Source: Gammaproteobacteria bacterium (GTDB lineage: Bacteria > Pseudomonadota > Gammaproteobacteria > Eutrophobiales > Eutrophobiaceae). Taken from it: 15,564 nucleotides of DNA. The notes under the pieces were generated by a model. That model was not told the DNA's origin and did not search any database. It worked only from the letters and a program-made list of their open reading frames with translations. Positions 7,651 to 14,924 of the stretch are shown piece by piece (positions within the stretch are counted from its first letter, which is position 1; each line of letters starts with the position of its first letter). The translations under genes and the position numbers were made by a program. Where the stretch lies: positions 1-15,564 of the forward strand of contig SMWN01000120.1 of assembly GCA_004356415.1 (NCBI GenBank), read 5' to 3'.

Positions 7651-8334
7651 CTAATCGGTGACTTTATCCCGTAAATAAACAGGAAGCGCTGCTGCAGCAT
7701 CCACAGTATCACCTCGCCGATAAGCATCAACAGCTAAGGTACAGATAGCTTCTGCTGAAGGATAATCACCCAGTCTAAATCCAGCTAAGGCATCTCCCAT
7801 CTGATTTTGTAGTTCTGACCCATAGGTCTCCCAACCACTGCCGACACCGAACCAGTTATCAGATTCAACCGAGTCTCCTGAGTCGAAAAATCTAATTGAA
7901 TCAGGCGGGCAAACAATTTCTTCGCCGACAAGCTGCATTATGGCTGCGTCGTTTGCCTGATATAAAGCCCAGTAAACCTCGCCCATACGTGCATCGATCG
8001 CACAGGCAAGCCGTTTTGATTCTGTCATTGCGCCTTGCGCCAGGGCTGCGAGTGTTGAAACAGGCACGACGGGCAAATTGGCAGACATCGCCAGCCCCTG
8101 GATAACACCTGTTGCGATACGTACACCGGTAAATGCACCGGGTCCGCGTCCAAATGCCAAAGCATCAAGCTGCGAGAGTAAAACCCCTGACTCTGAAAGC
8201 AGCTCATCGACCATGGTGAGGATTAATTCAGCATGTTTACGCGGTGCGACTTGGTATTTTGTCGTAATAGCCCCATCACTATGCAGGGCAGCCGAGCAAG
8301 CTTCAGTGGCAGTATCAATTGCAAGTATTCTCAA
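7651..8334 (-). CDS. tsaB: tRNA N6-threonylcarbamoyladenosine (t6A) biosynthesis protein TsaB
   Basis: 227 residues (E. coli TsaB/YeaZ 231). TsaB is the inactive Kae1-like partner that binds TsaD and TsaE; together they transfer threonylcarbamoyl from TsaC's product to A37 of ANN-decoding tRNAs. The ASKHA-fold N-terminus MRILAIDTATEACS is nearly identical in pattern to E. coli. The LAFGRGPGAFTGVRIATG block (59-76) and the IDARMGEVYWALY block (residue 117 onward) are TsaB signatures. The start is TTG at 8332-8334: it gives the conserved N-terminus and lies six bases after AAGGGA (8341-8346), so the unusual start is well supported. The C-terminus AALPVYLRDKV matches the family end. It is divergent from lolC across 81 bases. 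YeaZ/TsaB is essential in many bacteria. Confidence 0.95.
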   Translation of the reverse strand: MRILAIDTATEACSAALHSDGAITTKYQVAPRKHAELILTMVDELLSESGVLLSQLDALAFGRGPGAFTGVRIATGVIQGLAMSANLPVVPVSTLAALAQGAMTESKRLACAIDARMGEVYWALYQANDAAIMQLVGEEIVCPPDSIRFFDSGDSVESDNWFGVGSGWETYGSELQNQMGDALAGFRLGDYPSAEAICTLAVDAYRRGDTVDAAAALPVYLRDKVTD

Positions 8335-8340
8335 AAGCGA

Positions 8341-8346
8341 TCCCTT
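8341..8346 (-). promoter_or_regulatory. Shine-Dalgarno site fixing the TTG start of tsaB
   Basis: On the minus strand AAGGGA lies six bases before TTG (8334-8332), which begins the conserved MRILAIDTATE N-terminus. No ATG or GTG start with better support was found, so the TTG start is preferred. TTG lowers initiation efficiency, which would fit a protein needed in small amounts. Confidence 0.7.
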
Positions 8347-8402
8347 AAACGCAAAAGTTTTATTTTAAACCTATGTCTTATGTTAAAACTGTGATTGTCG
8401 CT

Positions 8403-8408
8403 TATAAT
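8403..8408 (+). promoter_or_regulatory. TATAAT just before the lolC start
   Basis: A perfect TATAAT lies 8-13 bases before the preferred lolC ATG (8416). If it works as a -10 element, transcription would begin at about the A of the ATG, giving a leaderless or nearly leaderless mRNA. No convincing -35 hexamer or extended -10 is present at 16-18 bases, so activity is uncertain. Confidence 0.3.
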
Positions 8409-8415
8409 GCCGCTC

Positions 8416-9660
8416 ATGTTTAAACCTGTCGAAGTCTTTATCGGACTGCGTTACGTACGAGCCAAACGTCGTAATCATTTTATATCATTCATTTCCTTAA
8501 TATCTATTTTGGGTGTTGGTATTGGTGTCATGGCTATTATTACCATACTTTCTGTAATGAATGGCTTTGAGAAAGAGCTCACCGATAGAATCCTGGGGAT
8601 GGCTTCGCATGCCACCGTTGTCGAACGGGGCAAATCACTTTCAGACTGGAAAACTCTAGCTGCTGAGATTGAGCATTATCCGGGAATTATCGGTGTCGCC
8701 CCTTATTTTCATGCCGAAGGCATGCTGACACACGCTAAAAGTGTCAATGGCACAATTGTAAGAGGCATATTACCAGAAGAAGAAACCAAGGTTTCTGTCA
8801 TTGCAGACAGAATGATCATGGGAGAGTTATCAAGCCTTGTCGCTGGCGAATTTGACATGCTTCTTGGGAAAGAACTCGCACGAACACTCGGCGTGACGGT
8901 CGGTGATAAAGTTACCCTGGTTGCACCACAGGCCAATGTCACACCAGCCGGTATCATGCCCAGACTCAAACGTTTTACGGTTGTAGGTATTTTCGAGATT
9001 GGCATGCATGAGTTTGATAGTGCATTGGCACTGATTCACATGGACGATGCCATGCGTTTATTTCGCAAGGACGGCCCAACAGGCTTACGTTTAAAAACAG
9101 ACAACATCCTTACCGCACCAGTCGTTAGCAGAAATGTTGTTTCACAATTGCCCGGTTATTTCTGGGTAACGGACTGGACGCAAAGGCATTCAAACTTTTT
9201 CGAGGCATTAAAAACTGAAAAAACGGTCATGTTCTTTATTCTGATGCTGATTGTCGCCGTGGCTGCATTTAATATTATTTCAACCCTGGTGATGACAGTC
9301 ACTGACAAACAAGCGGATATCGCAGTATTGAGAACTATTGGTATTAGTCCAAAAAGTATTCTGGCAATTTTTATGATCCAGGGTACATTAATCGGCTTGG
9401 TGGGAATATTATTCGGTGTTATCAGTGGCGTCTGGTTAGCATCAAATGTTGAAACCATCGTTCCTGCCATTGAAAAAATGTTACAAGTAGATTTTCTCTC
9501 GGCCGAGGTGTATTACATCAGTGAGGTGCCTTCGGATTTGCGTAGGGGTGACGTTATCATAATAGGTATTTTTTCTTTTCTCTTCTGCATATTGGCAACG
9601 ATTTATCCTGCACTCAGGGCAGCACACACACAACCTGCCGAGGCACTACGCTATGAGTGA
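8416..9660 (+). CDS. lolC: Lipoprotein-releasing ABC transporter permease (LolC/LolE family)
   Basis: 414 residues from ATG 8416. With LolD it extracts outer-membrane-bound lipoproteins from the inner membrane and hands them to LolA. Topology fits the MacB/LolC plan: one membrane helix near 25-50 (FISLISILGVGIGVMAIITI) followed by the conserved SVMNGFEKEL, a large periplasmic domain to about 265, then three helices near 270-295, 315-345 and 385-405, ending in PALRAAHTQPAEALRYE. Start: ATG 8416 gives the LolC-like MFKPVEVFIGLRY start; ATG 8407 and TTG 8395 are alternatives in the same frame. No clear Shine-Dalgarno site precedes 8416. Only one permease accompanies LolD in the window, so it may act as a LolC/LolE hybrid homodimer (LolF type) or have a partner elsewhere; I cannot tell LolC from LolE or LolF firmly. 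It overlaps lolD by eight bases. Confidence 0.93.
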   Translation: MFKPVEVFIGLRYVRAKRRNHFISFISLISILGVGIGVMAIITILSVMNGFEKELTDRILGMASHATVVERGKSLSDWKTLAAEIEHYPGIIGVAPYFHAEGMLTHAKSVNGTIVRGILPEEETKVSVIADRMIMGELSSLVAGEFDMLLGKELARTLGVTVGDKVTLVAPQANVTPAGIMPRLKRFTVVGIFEIGMHEFDSALALIHMDDAMRLFRKDGPTGLRLKTDNILTAPVVSRNVVSQLPGYFWVTDWTQRHSNFFEALKTEKTVMFFILMLIVAVAAFNIISTLVMTVTDKQADIAVLRTIGISPKSILAIFMIQGTLIGLVGILFGVISGVWLASNVETIVPAIEKMLQVDFLSAEVYYISEVPSDLRRGDVIIIGIFSFLFCILATIYPALRAAHTQPAEALRYE

Positions 9661-10348
9661 CCAACTAACTGATCAGGTCCTCTCATGTGTTGATCTTTAC
9701 AAATCCTTTGCAGAAGGAGATTTGCAGGTCGATGTATTGCGGGGCGTCAATCTACAGGTCACGCGGGGTGAAAGTATCGCTATTATGGGTACGTCAGGGT
9801 CCGGGAAAAGTACCTTGTTACATTTACTGGCTGGGCTGGATTTGCCCAACAAAGGCGAGACGACAATCGTTGGTAAAAAAACATCAACACTCACTGATGC
9901 AGAGAGGGGAAAGTTACGTAATGAATCTTTGGGTTTTATCTACCAGTTTCATCATTTATTACCTGAATTTACAGCGCTTGAAAACGTCGCCATGCCCCTG
10001 TTAATTTCTGATAATTGCGATGCGAATGAAGCTGCCATGTCAGCTAGAGAAATACTGGAGAAAGTCGGGCTAGGAGAACGTTTGGAACATAAACCAGGAG
10101 AATTATCCGGCGGTGAAAGACAACGTGCTGCCATAGCCAGGGCATTGGTCACCCGACCAGAATGTATCCTTGCCGATGAACCGACGGGGAATCTGGACGA
10201 GAAAACTGCAGACCAGGTATTTAATTTAATGCTGGAATTAAAACAGGATGTCGGCACCAGTTTGATTATGGTGACACATAACCTGAGCCTGGCAGAGAAA
10301 ATGGATAAAACTTATCAGTTACATGATGGACTTTTGGAAGCGCATTAG
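9653..10348 (+). CDS. lolD: Lipoprotein-releasing ABC transporter ATPase LolD
   Basis: 231 residues (E. coli LolD 233). ATPase subunit that powers lipoprotein release by the LolC-type permease. Motifs: Walker A GTSGSGKST (46-54), Q-loop Q98 in IYQFHHLLPEF, signature LSGGERQR (151-158), Walker B CILADEP with E176 (171-177), D-loop GNLD, H-loop H209 (MVTHN). The YQFHHLLPEFTALENV block (97-112) is the LolD-specific stretch that distinguishes it from MacB- or FtsE-type ATPases. The ATG lies inside the end of lolC (ATGAGTGA), so the two are translationally coupled. The gene ends just before a small hairpin (10396-10411, GCTTTA-TTGA-TAAAGC), which lacks a U-run. Confidence 0.96.
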   Translation: MSDQLTDQVLSCVDLYKSFAEGDLQVDVLRGVNLQVTRGESIAIMGTSGSGKSTLLHLLAGLDLPNKGETTIVGKKTSTLTDAERGKLRNESLGFIYQFHHLLPEFTALENVAMPLLISDNCDANEAAMSAREILEKVGLGERLEHKPGELSGGERQRAAIARALVTRPECILADEPTGNLDEKTADQVFNLMLELKQDVGTSLIMVTHNLSLAEKMDKTYQLHDGLLEAH

Positions 10349-10439
10349 GCATATCAATTCAAGACCGATACTGAATAATGAACCGTGAGTTAGCTGCTTT
10401 ATTGATAAAGCGCTTAACAATTGGAATAATGGCTTTGAT

Positions 10440-11386
10440 ATGAAGACACGCCGTATAAATATATTTATCTTCCTTGGACTTACTCTGTATTGCATGCAAG
10501 CCATGTATTGACTGAAGAGCGAACGCCAACACCACGTATCGATCATGAATGTTCCCGTATTGCAAAAAAATTATTCAGCGTTGGTTACGAAGAATGCCTA
10601 AATCGTAATCTACAGCGCAGTAGCAGTGTTTCTGTTAATGGCGCCCCAATTCTGTTCAAGGAATATCCTCCTTTGAGGAGCCGTAAACCCATGGGTCGCG
10701 TTTTACTAATCGGTGGTACCCATGGCGATGAATATTCTTCTGTAAGTGTGGTTTTCAAATGGCTTAAGACGCTGGATCAATTTCATTCAGGTTTATTTCA
10801 CTGGCGTGTTTATCCCTTGATGAATCCGGATGGTTTGTTAAAGAAAAAATCCAGCCGTACCAATGCAAATGGTGTCGACCTCAATCGAAATTTTCCAACA
10901 CGAGACTGGTAAGAAAAATCAGTATATTACTGGGTCGTCCGCACCAATAAAAACCCTCGTCGCTATCCCGGCACCCATCCATTAAGCGAACCTGAAACGC
11001 GTTGGTTGTATGGTGAAATCAATGACTTTAAGCCTGATGTCATTATTGCTGTTCACGCACCCCATGGGATCGTGGACTTCAATCACAATGGTGCTACTAA
11101 TGCTCCCAATAAGCTCGGTCGCTTACATCTGAATCTACTTGGTACCTATCCCGGCTCTCTGGGAAATTTCGCTGGCATTCAACGAAGTATTCCCGTCCTC
11201 ACCATTGAACTTAAACACGCCGGTATCATGCCCAGCCCGAGAGAGGTCAATGATATATGGATTGATATGATTAGATGGTTGAGACAAAATATGCCAGAGG
11301 AGCGTCCAAGTGAACCAGTGGACCTGGAAAAAGAACTACAATTGGCTCAAGGCGAAGAAAAAAATTGGTTGAAATGGATGCGATAG
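10440..11386 (+). pseudogene. Broken M14-family zinc carboxypeptidase (in-frame stop, probable N-terminal frameshift)
   Basis: The family is M14 carboxypeptidase, related to murein peptide amidase/DL-carboxypeptidases. Zinc ligands H (codon 10721) and E (10730) lie in GGTHGDE; GVDLNRNFP follows; the third ligand H (11054) is in VIIAVHAP; the catalytic E (11207) is in LTIELKHAG. The frame runs from 10490 to the stop at 11386 but has a TAA at 10910-10912, directly after NFPTRDW. The same frame stays open and conserved across it (EKSVYYWVVRTN, then PLSEPETRW), so this is a nonsense codon and not a frameshift. The N-terminus also looks broken: ATG 10440 in another frame encodes a signal-like MKTRRINIFIFLGLTLYC and stops at TGA 10509, while the enzyme frame has no ATG. 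About one lost base near 10500 would join them. The TAA separates zinc ligands, so the product would be inactive. It faces the YkuD and TPR genes. A sequencing or assembly error is possible. Confidence 0.8.
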
Positions 11387-11527
11387 AAATTTTTTTTTAA
11401 TATATGTGGAAAATGTTATGAGCTTGTCAATCGGAGGATAGCTGCAATTTGGCAAAAGCCACAGTTATGGAATAGTTTATTCGGCAAACTAGGACCATGA
11501 TGTGCAGCTAAATTTTCTAATGTTACT

Positions 11528-12775
11528 TCAAACTGACCCTTCAAAAATGATTCGCCAGTTCCCATCTTCTCCCATTCGCCAATATTGACGCTGACGGTAT
11601 ACACGGTGAAAATTATTACTGGAATAGTTCTGCATAAAAGTCATAACCAAAATCGGATCGGTACCATTGGGGTAAAGAAAGATGCTCGTGTTGATTAAGT
11701 TCACCTTGATAAAAGATTTGGAAGGATTTACCCGGCGCTTATGTGCAACCCAAGTTTCATAGTTTTTACCGAGCCCTTCATAGTCTTTGGAATAATGACG
11801 TAAATACAATCCAGCATCACGACTTTCCCAATCTTTTCGCCATTGTTCAAGATGCCCATAAAAATTCTTTCGGTGCTGTTGCCATTCGGTTTTTGTGACC
11901 CATTCAATTTCCTGTGCGAGGATTAAAGGTGTTGTTTGACTCTCACCAATATAGGGTGCCAATGTGTTTAAATCATCATTACTGATGATGACGCAACCAT
12001 CGCTGTCATCCGGCGGTCGTGAGAATGTCTCACTGGGTGTGCCATGTAACCAAATACCAGTACCAGTTCGACCACTACGCCTGTCCCAGATGTTTGGATA
12101 ATTAATAGGAAATGCTCCATCGCCATAGAGATCCGGTAATTCACCGGGTTCGATAAAGCGAGTGATAAAATACACACCCAACGGTGTTTTTTGATCACCT
12201 TCAACGGCTTTGCCAGTGCCTTTCTTACCAATCGTGACATAAAAGTCATCCACATAAACTGGTACACCATCTCGATTTTCGAATAAAAACAAGCGATGCC
12301 TGGATTGATCCACAACAATCACATGATCCTGTGCGTTTGCCAGTTGGATCACGGAGGAAGGTATCAGGGTTTTATCAATGGGTGATTTGTAATAATTCCA
12401 GCGAGCAAGTGCTTCGTCACGCAAGGCATTAACCTGCTCAGGGTTTTTCATGTGCAGGTTTCCAAAATTCGTAATACGCTGACTCTTTGCCATCATTAAA
12501 TCAGCATAAATTAATTGGGCTAAAGCAAATTTAGGATTGATGCTCCTTAATTTGTCAAGATCTGTCAGAGCTTCATCGATCTTTGATTGACTGATATTTT
12601 CAAGGGCAGACATTAACAGAGCTTCTGATTGAGCCGAGAGATGTTGCTTCGTCTCTTGAAATTGCTGCTGTTCCTTTGCTGCCAGTGTTTGGCATAAGAT
12701 AAGCGCAATTATAATTGTGATGGCAGTGTTTATTATCACTTTCATTGGTTGCAATATATTCCTCCAGTTATCCAT
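11528..12775 (-). CDS. Periplasmic L,D-transpeptidase-fold (YkuD) protein with NTF2-like C-terminus, Csd6/Pgp2-like
   Basis: 415 residues from ATG 12775. A signal peptide follows (hydrophobic run about 11-33, VIINTAITIIIALILC). Residues 35-145 are helical and probably an interaction region. The YkuD domain spans about 150-290: HGTPSET with H244, and SDGC with catalytic C261. The C-terminal domain (about 305-415, from W312) looks NTF2-like and recurs in the upstream TPR protein. This order (YkuD, then NTF2-like) is that of Helicobacter Csd6 and Campylobacter Pgp2, LD-carboxypeptidases that trim tetrapeptides to tripeptides and shape the cell; a transpeptidase role cannot be excluded. Start uncertain: GGAGG (12761-12765) sits six bases before TTG 12754 and 15 before ATG 12745, and both would keep the signal peptide, whereas ATG 12775 has no good site but lies one base after the TPR stop. 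It is co-transcribed with the TPR gene and faces the broken M14 gene. Confidence 0.85.
   Translation of the reverse strand: MDNWRNILQPMKVIINTAITIIIALILCQTLAAKEQQQFQETKQHLSAQSEALLMSALENISQSKIDEALTDLDKLRSINPKFALAQLIYADLMMAKSQRITNFGNLHMKNPEQVNALRDEALARWNYYKSPIDKTLIPSSVIQLANAQDHVIVVDQSRHRLFLFENRDGVPVYVDDFYVTIGKKGTGKAVEGDQKTPLGVYFITRFIEPGELPDLYGDGAFPINYPNIWDRRSGRTGTGIWLHGTPSETFSRPPDDSDGCVIISNDDLNTLAPYIGESQTTPLILAQEIEWVTKTEWQQHRKNFYGHLEQWRKDWESRDAGLYLRHYSKDYEGLGKNYETWVAHKRRVNPSKSFIKVNLINTSIFLYPNGTDPILVMTFMQNYSSNNFHRVYRQRQYWRMGEDGNWRIIFEGSV
12761..12765 (-). promoter_or_regulatory. Shine-Dalgarno site suggesting an alternative start for the YkuD gene
   Basis: GGAGG on the minus strand lies inside the annotated frame, six bases before TTG (12754-12752) and 15 before ATG (12745-12743). 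It favours initiation at TTG 12754, giving MQPMKVIINTAITIII as the start of the signal peptide, over the ATG at 12775. It also lies just after the TPR gene's stop, consistent with translational coupling. Confidence 0.5.
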
Positions 12776-12776
12776 T

Positions 12777-13802
12777 CTAATTGGATTCTTCTCTTGAAAT
12801 TAGCCAGGTCGTCCCATCGGTATTATCCAATAATAGTTGCTTGGTTACCTGATCACTATAAGTATCAGATTGATAGGTCTGAGTAAACCTTGCCATTGCA
12901 ATATTTTTTCCAAGTATTTTAACCGTCATATCTTTGAGGATAATTTTGATAAATTTCGGTTGATTCAAACGTATGTGACGTTGTTCTTGCCATTTTGCAC
13001 GGCTCAAACCATTTGGCGGGACAAATTTCCCTGAATAGCTATTGATATACCTGTCCACATCTTTCGAAGACCAGGCATTGGCCCAACTATTTACGGCGGC
13101 TTCCACTTTTTTACGCGCTGCTTCACTATCAAAAGAGGGTTCCAGAATGGCGGCTGGCCGAGGGTCGAATTTGGCCAATTCAGGTTCTGGCTCTGATTTT
13201 GAAATTACAGGTTCTGGATCGACCACAGACTCCGAATTGATTTGTGCGATAGCCTCGGGACGGATGGTTGCTGCTCGTTGATCTTTAGTGACGGGCTCAG
13301 GCTCCAGGATCAAGTCTTTGATCATGGCAAGCTTTTTTCTTGTCTCCTTATTGTCAGAATCGAGTTTCAGGGCCTGATTATAAGCTTGTGAAGCCATTTT
13401 GGCGTAGATATCACCCAGATTCTCGTATGCTATAGCATAACTTGGATGGGTATTTATGGCACTAATTAATGCCTCCTTGGCTTTATCGTATTCACCACTT
13501 GATGCATAGATCACAGCTAAATTGTTAAAAGGTTCGGGCAACTCTGGGTGATTCTCGGTTAAATCTACAAAAACTGATTCCGCTTCCTTTAGCCTGTCCA
13601 TACTGGCGAGGGTTAATCCTTTTAGAAACAAAACCTGAATTTCGTTTGGATTCTCGGATAGTCGCTCCTCCACCATGACAAGTGCCTTCTCAAAATCACC
13701 TTGCTGTATCAGACGCTGAATTTGTTCATTGCCAGCTTCAGCAGAAGTTATGAAGATGCCGGAAATGATGATTACAGAGAGTAATTTAATTTTTATTTGC
13801 AT
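12777..13802 (-). CDS. Exported TPR protein with NTF2-like C-terminal domain
   Basis: 341 residues. Signal peptide 1-23 (MQIKIKLLSVIIISGIFITS, cleavage near AEA). TPR repeats fill about 25-160, with typical patterns such as the PEPFNNLAVIYASSGEYDKA and YAIAYENLGDIYA repeats. A Pro/Glu-rich linker runs about 165-225 (several EPEP/DPEP motifs). The last about 110 residues (230-341) form an NTF2-like domain resembling that of the following YkuD protein: both share W...W-x-S-x-D, a YS, G...W...R, N-x-x-K-x-FIK, and a late W-x-I. No catalytic motif is seen. It is probably a periplasmic scaffold or partner for the YkuD enzyme, from the shared domain and the one-base gap; TPR plus NTF2 architecture has no specific function I can name. 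The ribosome-binding site is modest (AGG about 10 bases before the ATG). Confidence 0.85.
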   Translation of the reverse strand: MQIKIKLLSVIIISGIFITSAEAGNEQIQRLIQQGDFEKALVMVEERLSENPNEIQVLFLKGLTLASMDRLKEAESVFVDLTENHPELPEPFNNLAVIYASSGEYDKAKEALISAINTHPSYAIAYENLGDIYAKMASQAYNQALKLDSDNKETRKKLAMIKDLILEPEPVTKDQRAATIRPEAIAQINSESVVDPEPVISKSEPEPELAKFDPRPAAILEPSFDSEAARKKVEAAVNSWANAWSSKDVDRYINSYSGKFVPPNGLSRAKWQEQRHIRLNQPKFIKIILKDMTVKILGKNIAMARFTQTYQSDTYSDQVTKQLLLDNTDGTTWLISREESN

Positions 13803-13953
13803 GCTTTGCCTGTTTTTACAGCCTTCTCTTAAAAATACACTAAATTTATCTATGTTCTTATCAACTTACCCTAAGATTTGAACCCGTATTCTAAGGATTC
13901 CTTTACAGTAACGCAATTTGATCGTAATGGGTTTTTGATGTTTTGGCTTAAAA

Positions 13954-13980
13954 CTTATAGGTCGCAGTACGCCAGGTCAA
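13954..13980 (-). promoter_or_regulatory. Possible promoter for the TPR-YkuD operon
   Basis: On the minus strand TTGACC (13980-13975) and TATAAG (13959-13954) resemble -35 and -10 elements, but the spacer is 15 bases, shorter than the usual 17. The -35 overlaps the stop codon of the DUF2062 gene. It would start transcription about 140 bases upstream of the TPR gene. A perfect AAGGATTCCTT palindrome (13893-13903) lies in that leader. Confidence 0.25.
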
Positions 13981-14504
13981 TTCTGATTGAATCTATCCTG
14001 CCTTCTTTGTTCCCACTTCCGTAATAATAATATTCTCCATAGCACCCGAATGGTGACATTGCCGATTGCGGCACTGAATACGCCCAATAATAAACAACCG
14101 GCCATGAGAGGTTGCCAGATATGCACCAGTGTATCCGTCATCCAATGAATGGAAAATTCGAAAGCGACGTTCTGTATTGGCTCGTCTAATAATATACTCC
14201 CCAGTTTATAGGCCAGATAATAAACAGGGGCGGCAGTGATTGGGTTGGTCGCCCAGACGAAGATGATAGATAAGGGTAGATTTAATCTTAAGATGATGGC
14301 CGTGGCAGCGGCAAAAACTGTTTGTAAAGGAATTGGCATCATCGCCCAGAATAATCCTATCGCTACACCTCCTGCAGATGAACGACGTGTCAGATGCCAG
14401 ATATTCGGATCATGCAACCAATCTCCAAAATGGCGCAGGTGTTTATGTTCCTGAATATGCTTTCTTTCAGGGATATATCTTTGTAAGTGGGATTTAAGAC
14501 TCAT
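13977..14504 (-). CDS. DUF2062 family membrane protein
   Basis: 175 residues. The family hallmarks are visible: a conserved SSAGGVAIGLFWAMMPIPLQT block (41-61), then PLSIIFVWATNPITAAPVYYLAYKLG (about 76-101). Three hydrophobic segments (about 46-70, 76-98 and 129-153) suggest an inner-membrane protein; the C-terminus is short and basic. No biochemical role is established for the family. In many gammaproteobacteria (for example Pseudomonas) a DUF2062 gene lies between lolCDE and comEC, which fits the genes on both sides here; in this window it is inverted relative to lolD and comEC and separated from lolD by the M14/YkuD/TPR cluster. No clear Shine-Dalgarno site precedes its ATG. A TATAAT on the minus strand (14549-14544) lies about 40 bases upstream, on the edge of the inverted-repeat element. 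Confidence 0.88.
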   Translation of the reverse strand: MSLKSHLQRYIPERKHIQEHKHLRHFGDWLHDPNIWHLTRRSSAGGVAIGLFWAMMPIPLQTVFAAATAIILRLNLPLSIIFVWATNPITAAPVYYLAYKLGSILLDEPIQNVAFEFSIHWMTDTLVHIWQPLMAGCLLLGVFSAAIGNVTIRVLWRILLLRKWEQRRQDRFNQN

Positions 14505-14543
14505 ATAAGAAATTTAGGGTTCGGCGCCTTTTAATGGCGCGCT

Positions 14544-14549
14544 ATTATA
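14544..14549 (-). promoter_or_regulatory. -10-like TATAAT before the DUF2062 gene at the repeat boundary
   Basis: The minus strand reads GGGTATAATAGC. The TATAAT straddles the left terminus of the inverted-repeat element: four of its bases come from the repeat end and two from flanking DNA. No strong -35 is present 16-18 bases upstream, so promoter activity is only possible. The predicted transcript would begin in a small GC hairpin (14524-14540). Confidence 0.3.
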
Positions 14550-14578
14550 CCCAAATTACCTGGAAATGCAGGCTTCAG
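14546..14578 (+). repeat. Left terminal inverted repeat
   Basis: Pairs with 14925-14957. Outermost sequence TATACCCAAATTACCTGG; the right copy differs at one position in the first 27 bases (AAT here against AGT on the opposite strand sense) and one position inside. Matching stops inward of 14578 and outward of 14546. Confidence 0.85.
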
Positions 14579-14924
14579 AGTTCAGGTAGATAGTCAGAGC
14601 ACAGGTTACTTGTTCCAGACGTAACCTAAGTAACTACATCCATGTAGGCAAGGCGCAGCTCGCAGTGAATGACTAGCCCTTCATAAGAGTTGCTATGCGG
14701 CACTGGCTTTCTACCTAAGCTCCCACAGGGCAAAACGATAAGCCACCATCTTCTTCGTTATAAAACCTTGAACTAGGCAAAAAATTGCTCCTCGGCAATT
14801 GCTCCTGCATTGCTCTACTAAGTTACATCCCTGTAACGATGCATTTTCTGCATACCATCCATCCATGGATATAAATGACTAGTTCTTCGGCTTCATGCCT
14901 TGAATATACTTGCTTTTCATCTTG

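Noticed and set aside
10396..10411. Hairpin GCTTTA-TTGA-TAAAGC after lolD as terminator
   Set aside because: The stem is short with no downstream U-run; kept only as a note in the lolD entry.
10910..10912. Programmed readthrough or recoding of the M14 TAA
   Set aside because: TAA is not used for selenocysteine or pyrrolysine, no stimulatory structure is obvious, and the N-terminal frame break argues for simple inactivation.
11387..11400. T-run after the M14 stop as an intrinsic terminator
   Set aside because: No GC-rich hairpin lies immediately upstream of the T-run.
11400..11429. TTGACA on the minus strand (11429-11424) as a promoter antisense to the M14 gene
   Set aside because: Only a poor -10 (CATATA) at 18 bases; probably chance in AT-rich DNA.
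11416..11604. 62-codon minus-strand ORF at the end of the YkuD gene
   Set aside because: It overlaps the YkuD C-terminus in another frame, with no ribosome-binding site or family resemblance.
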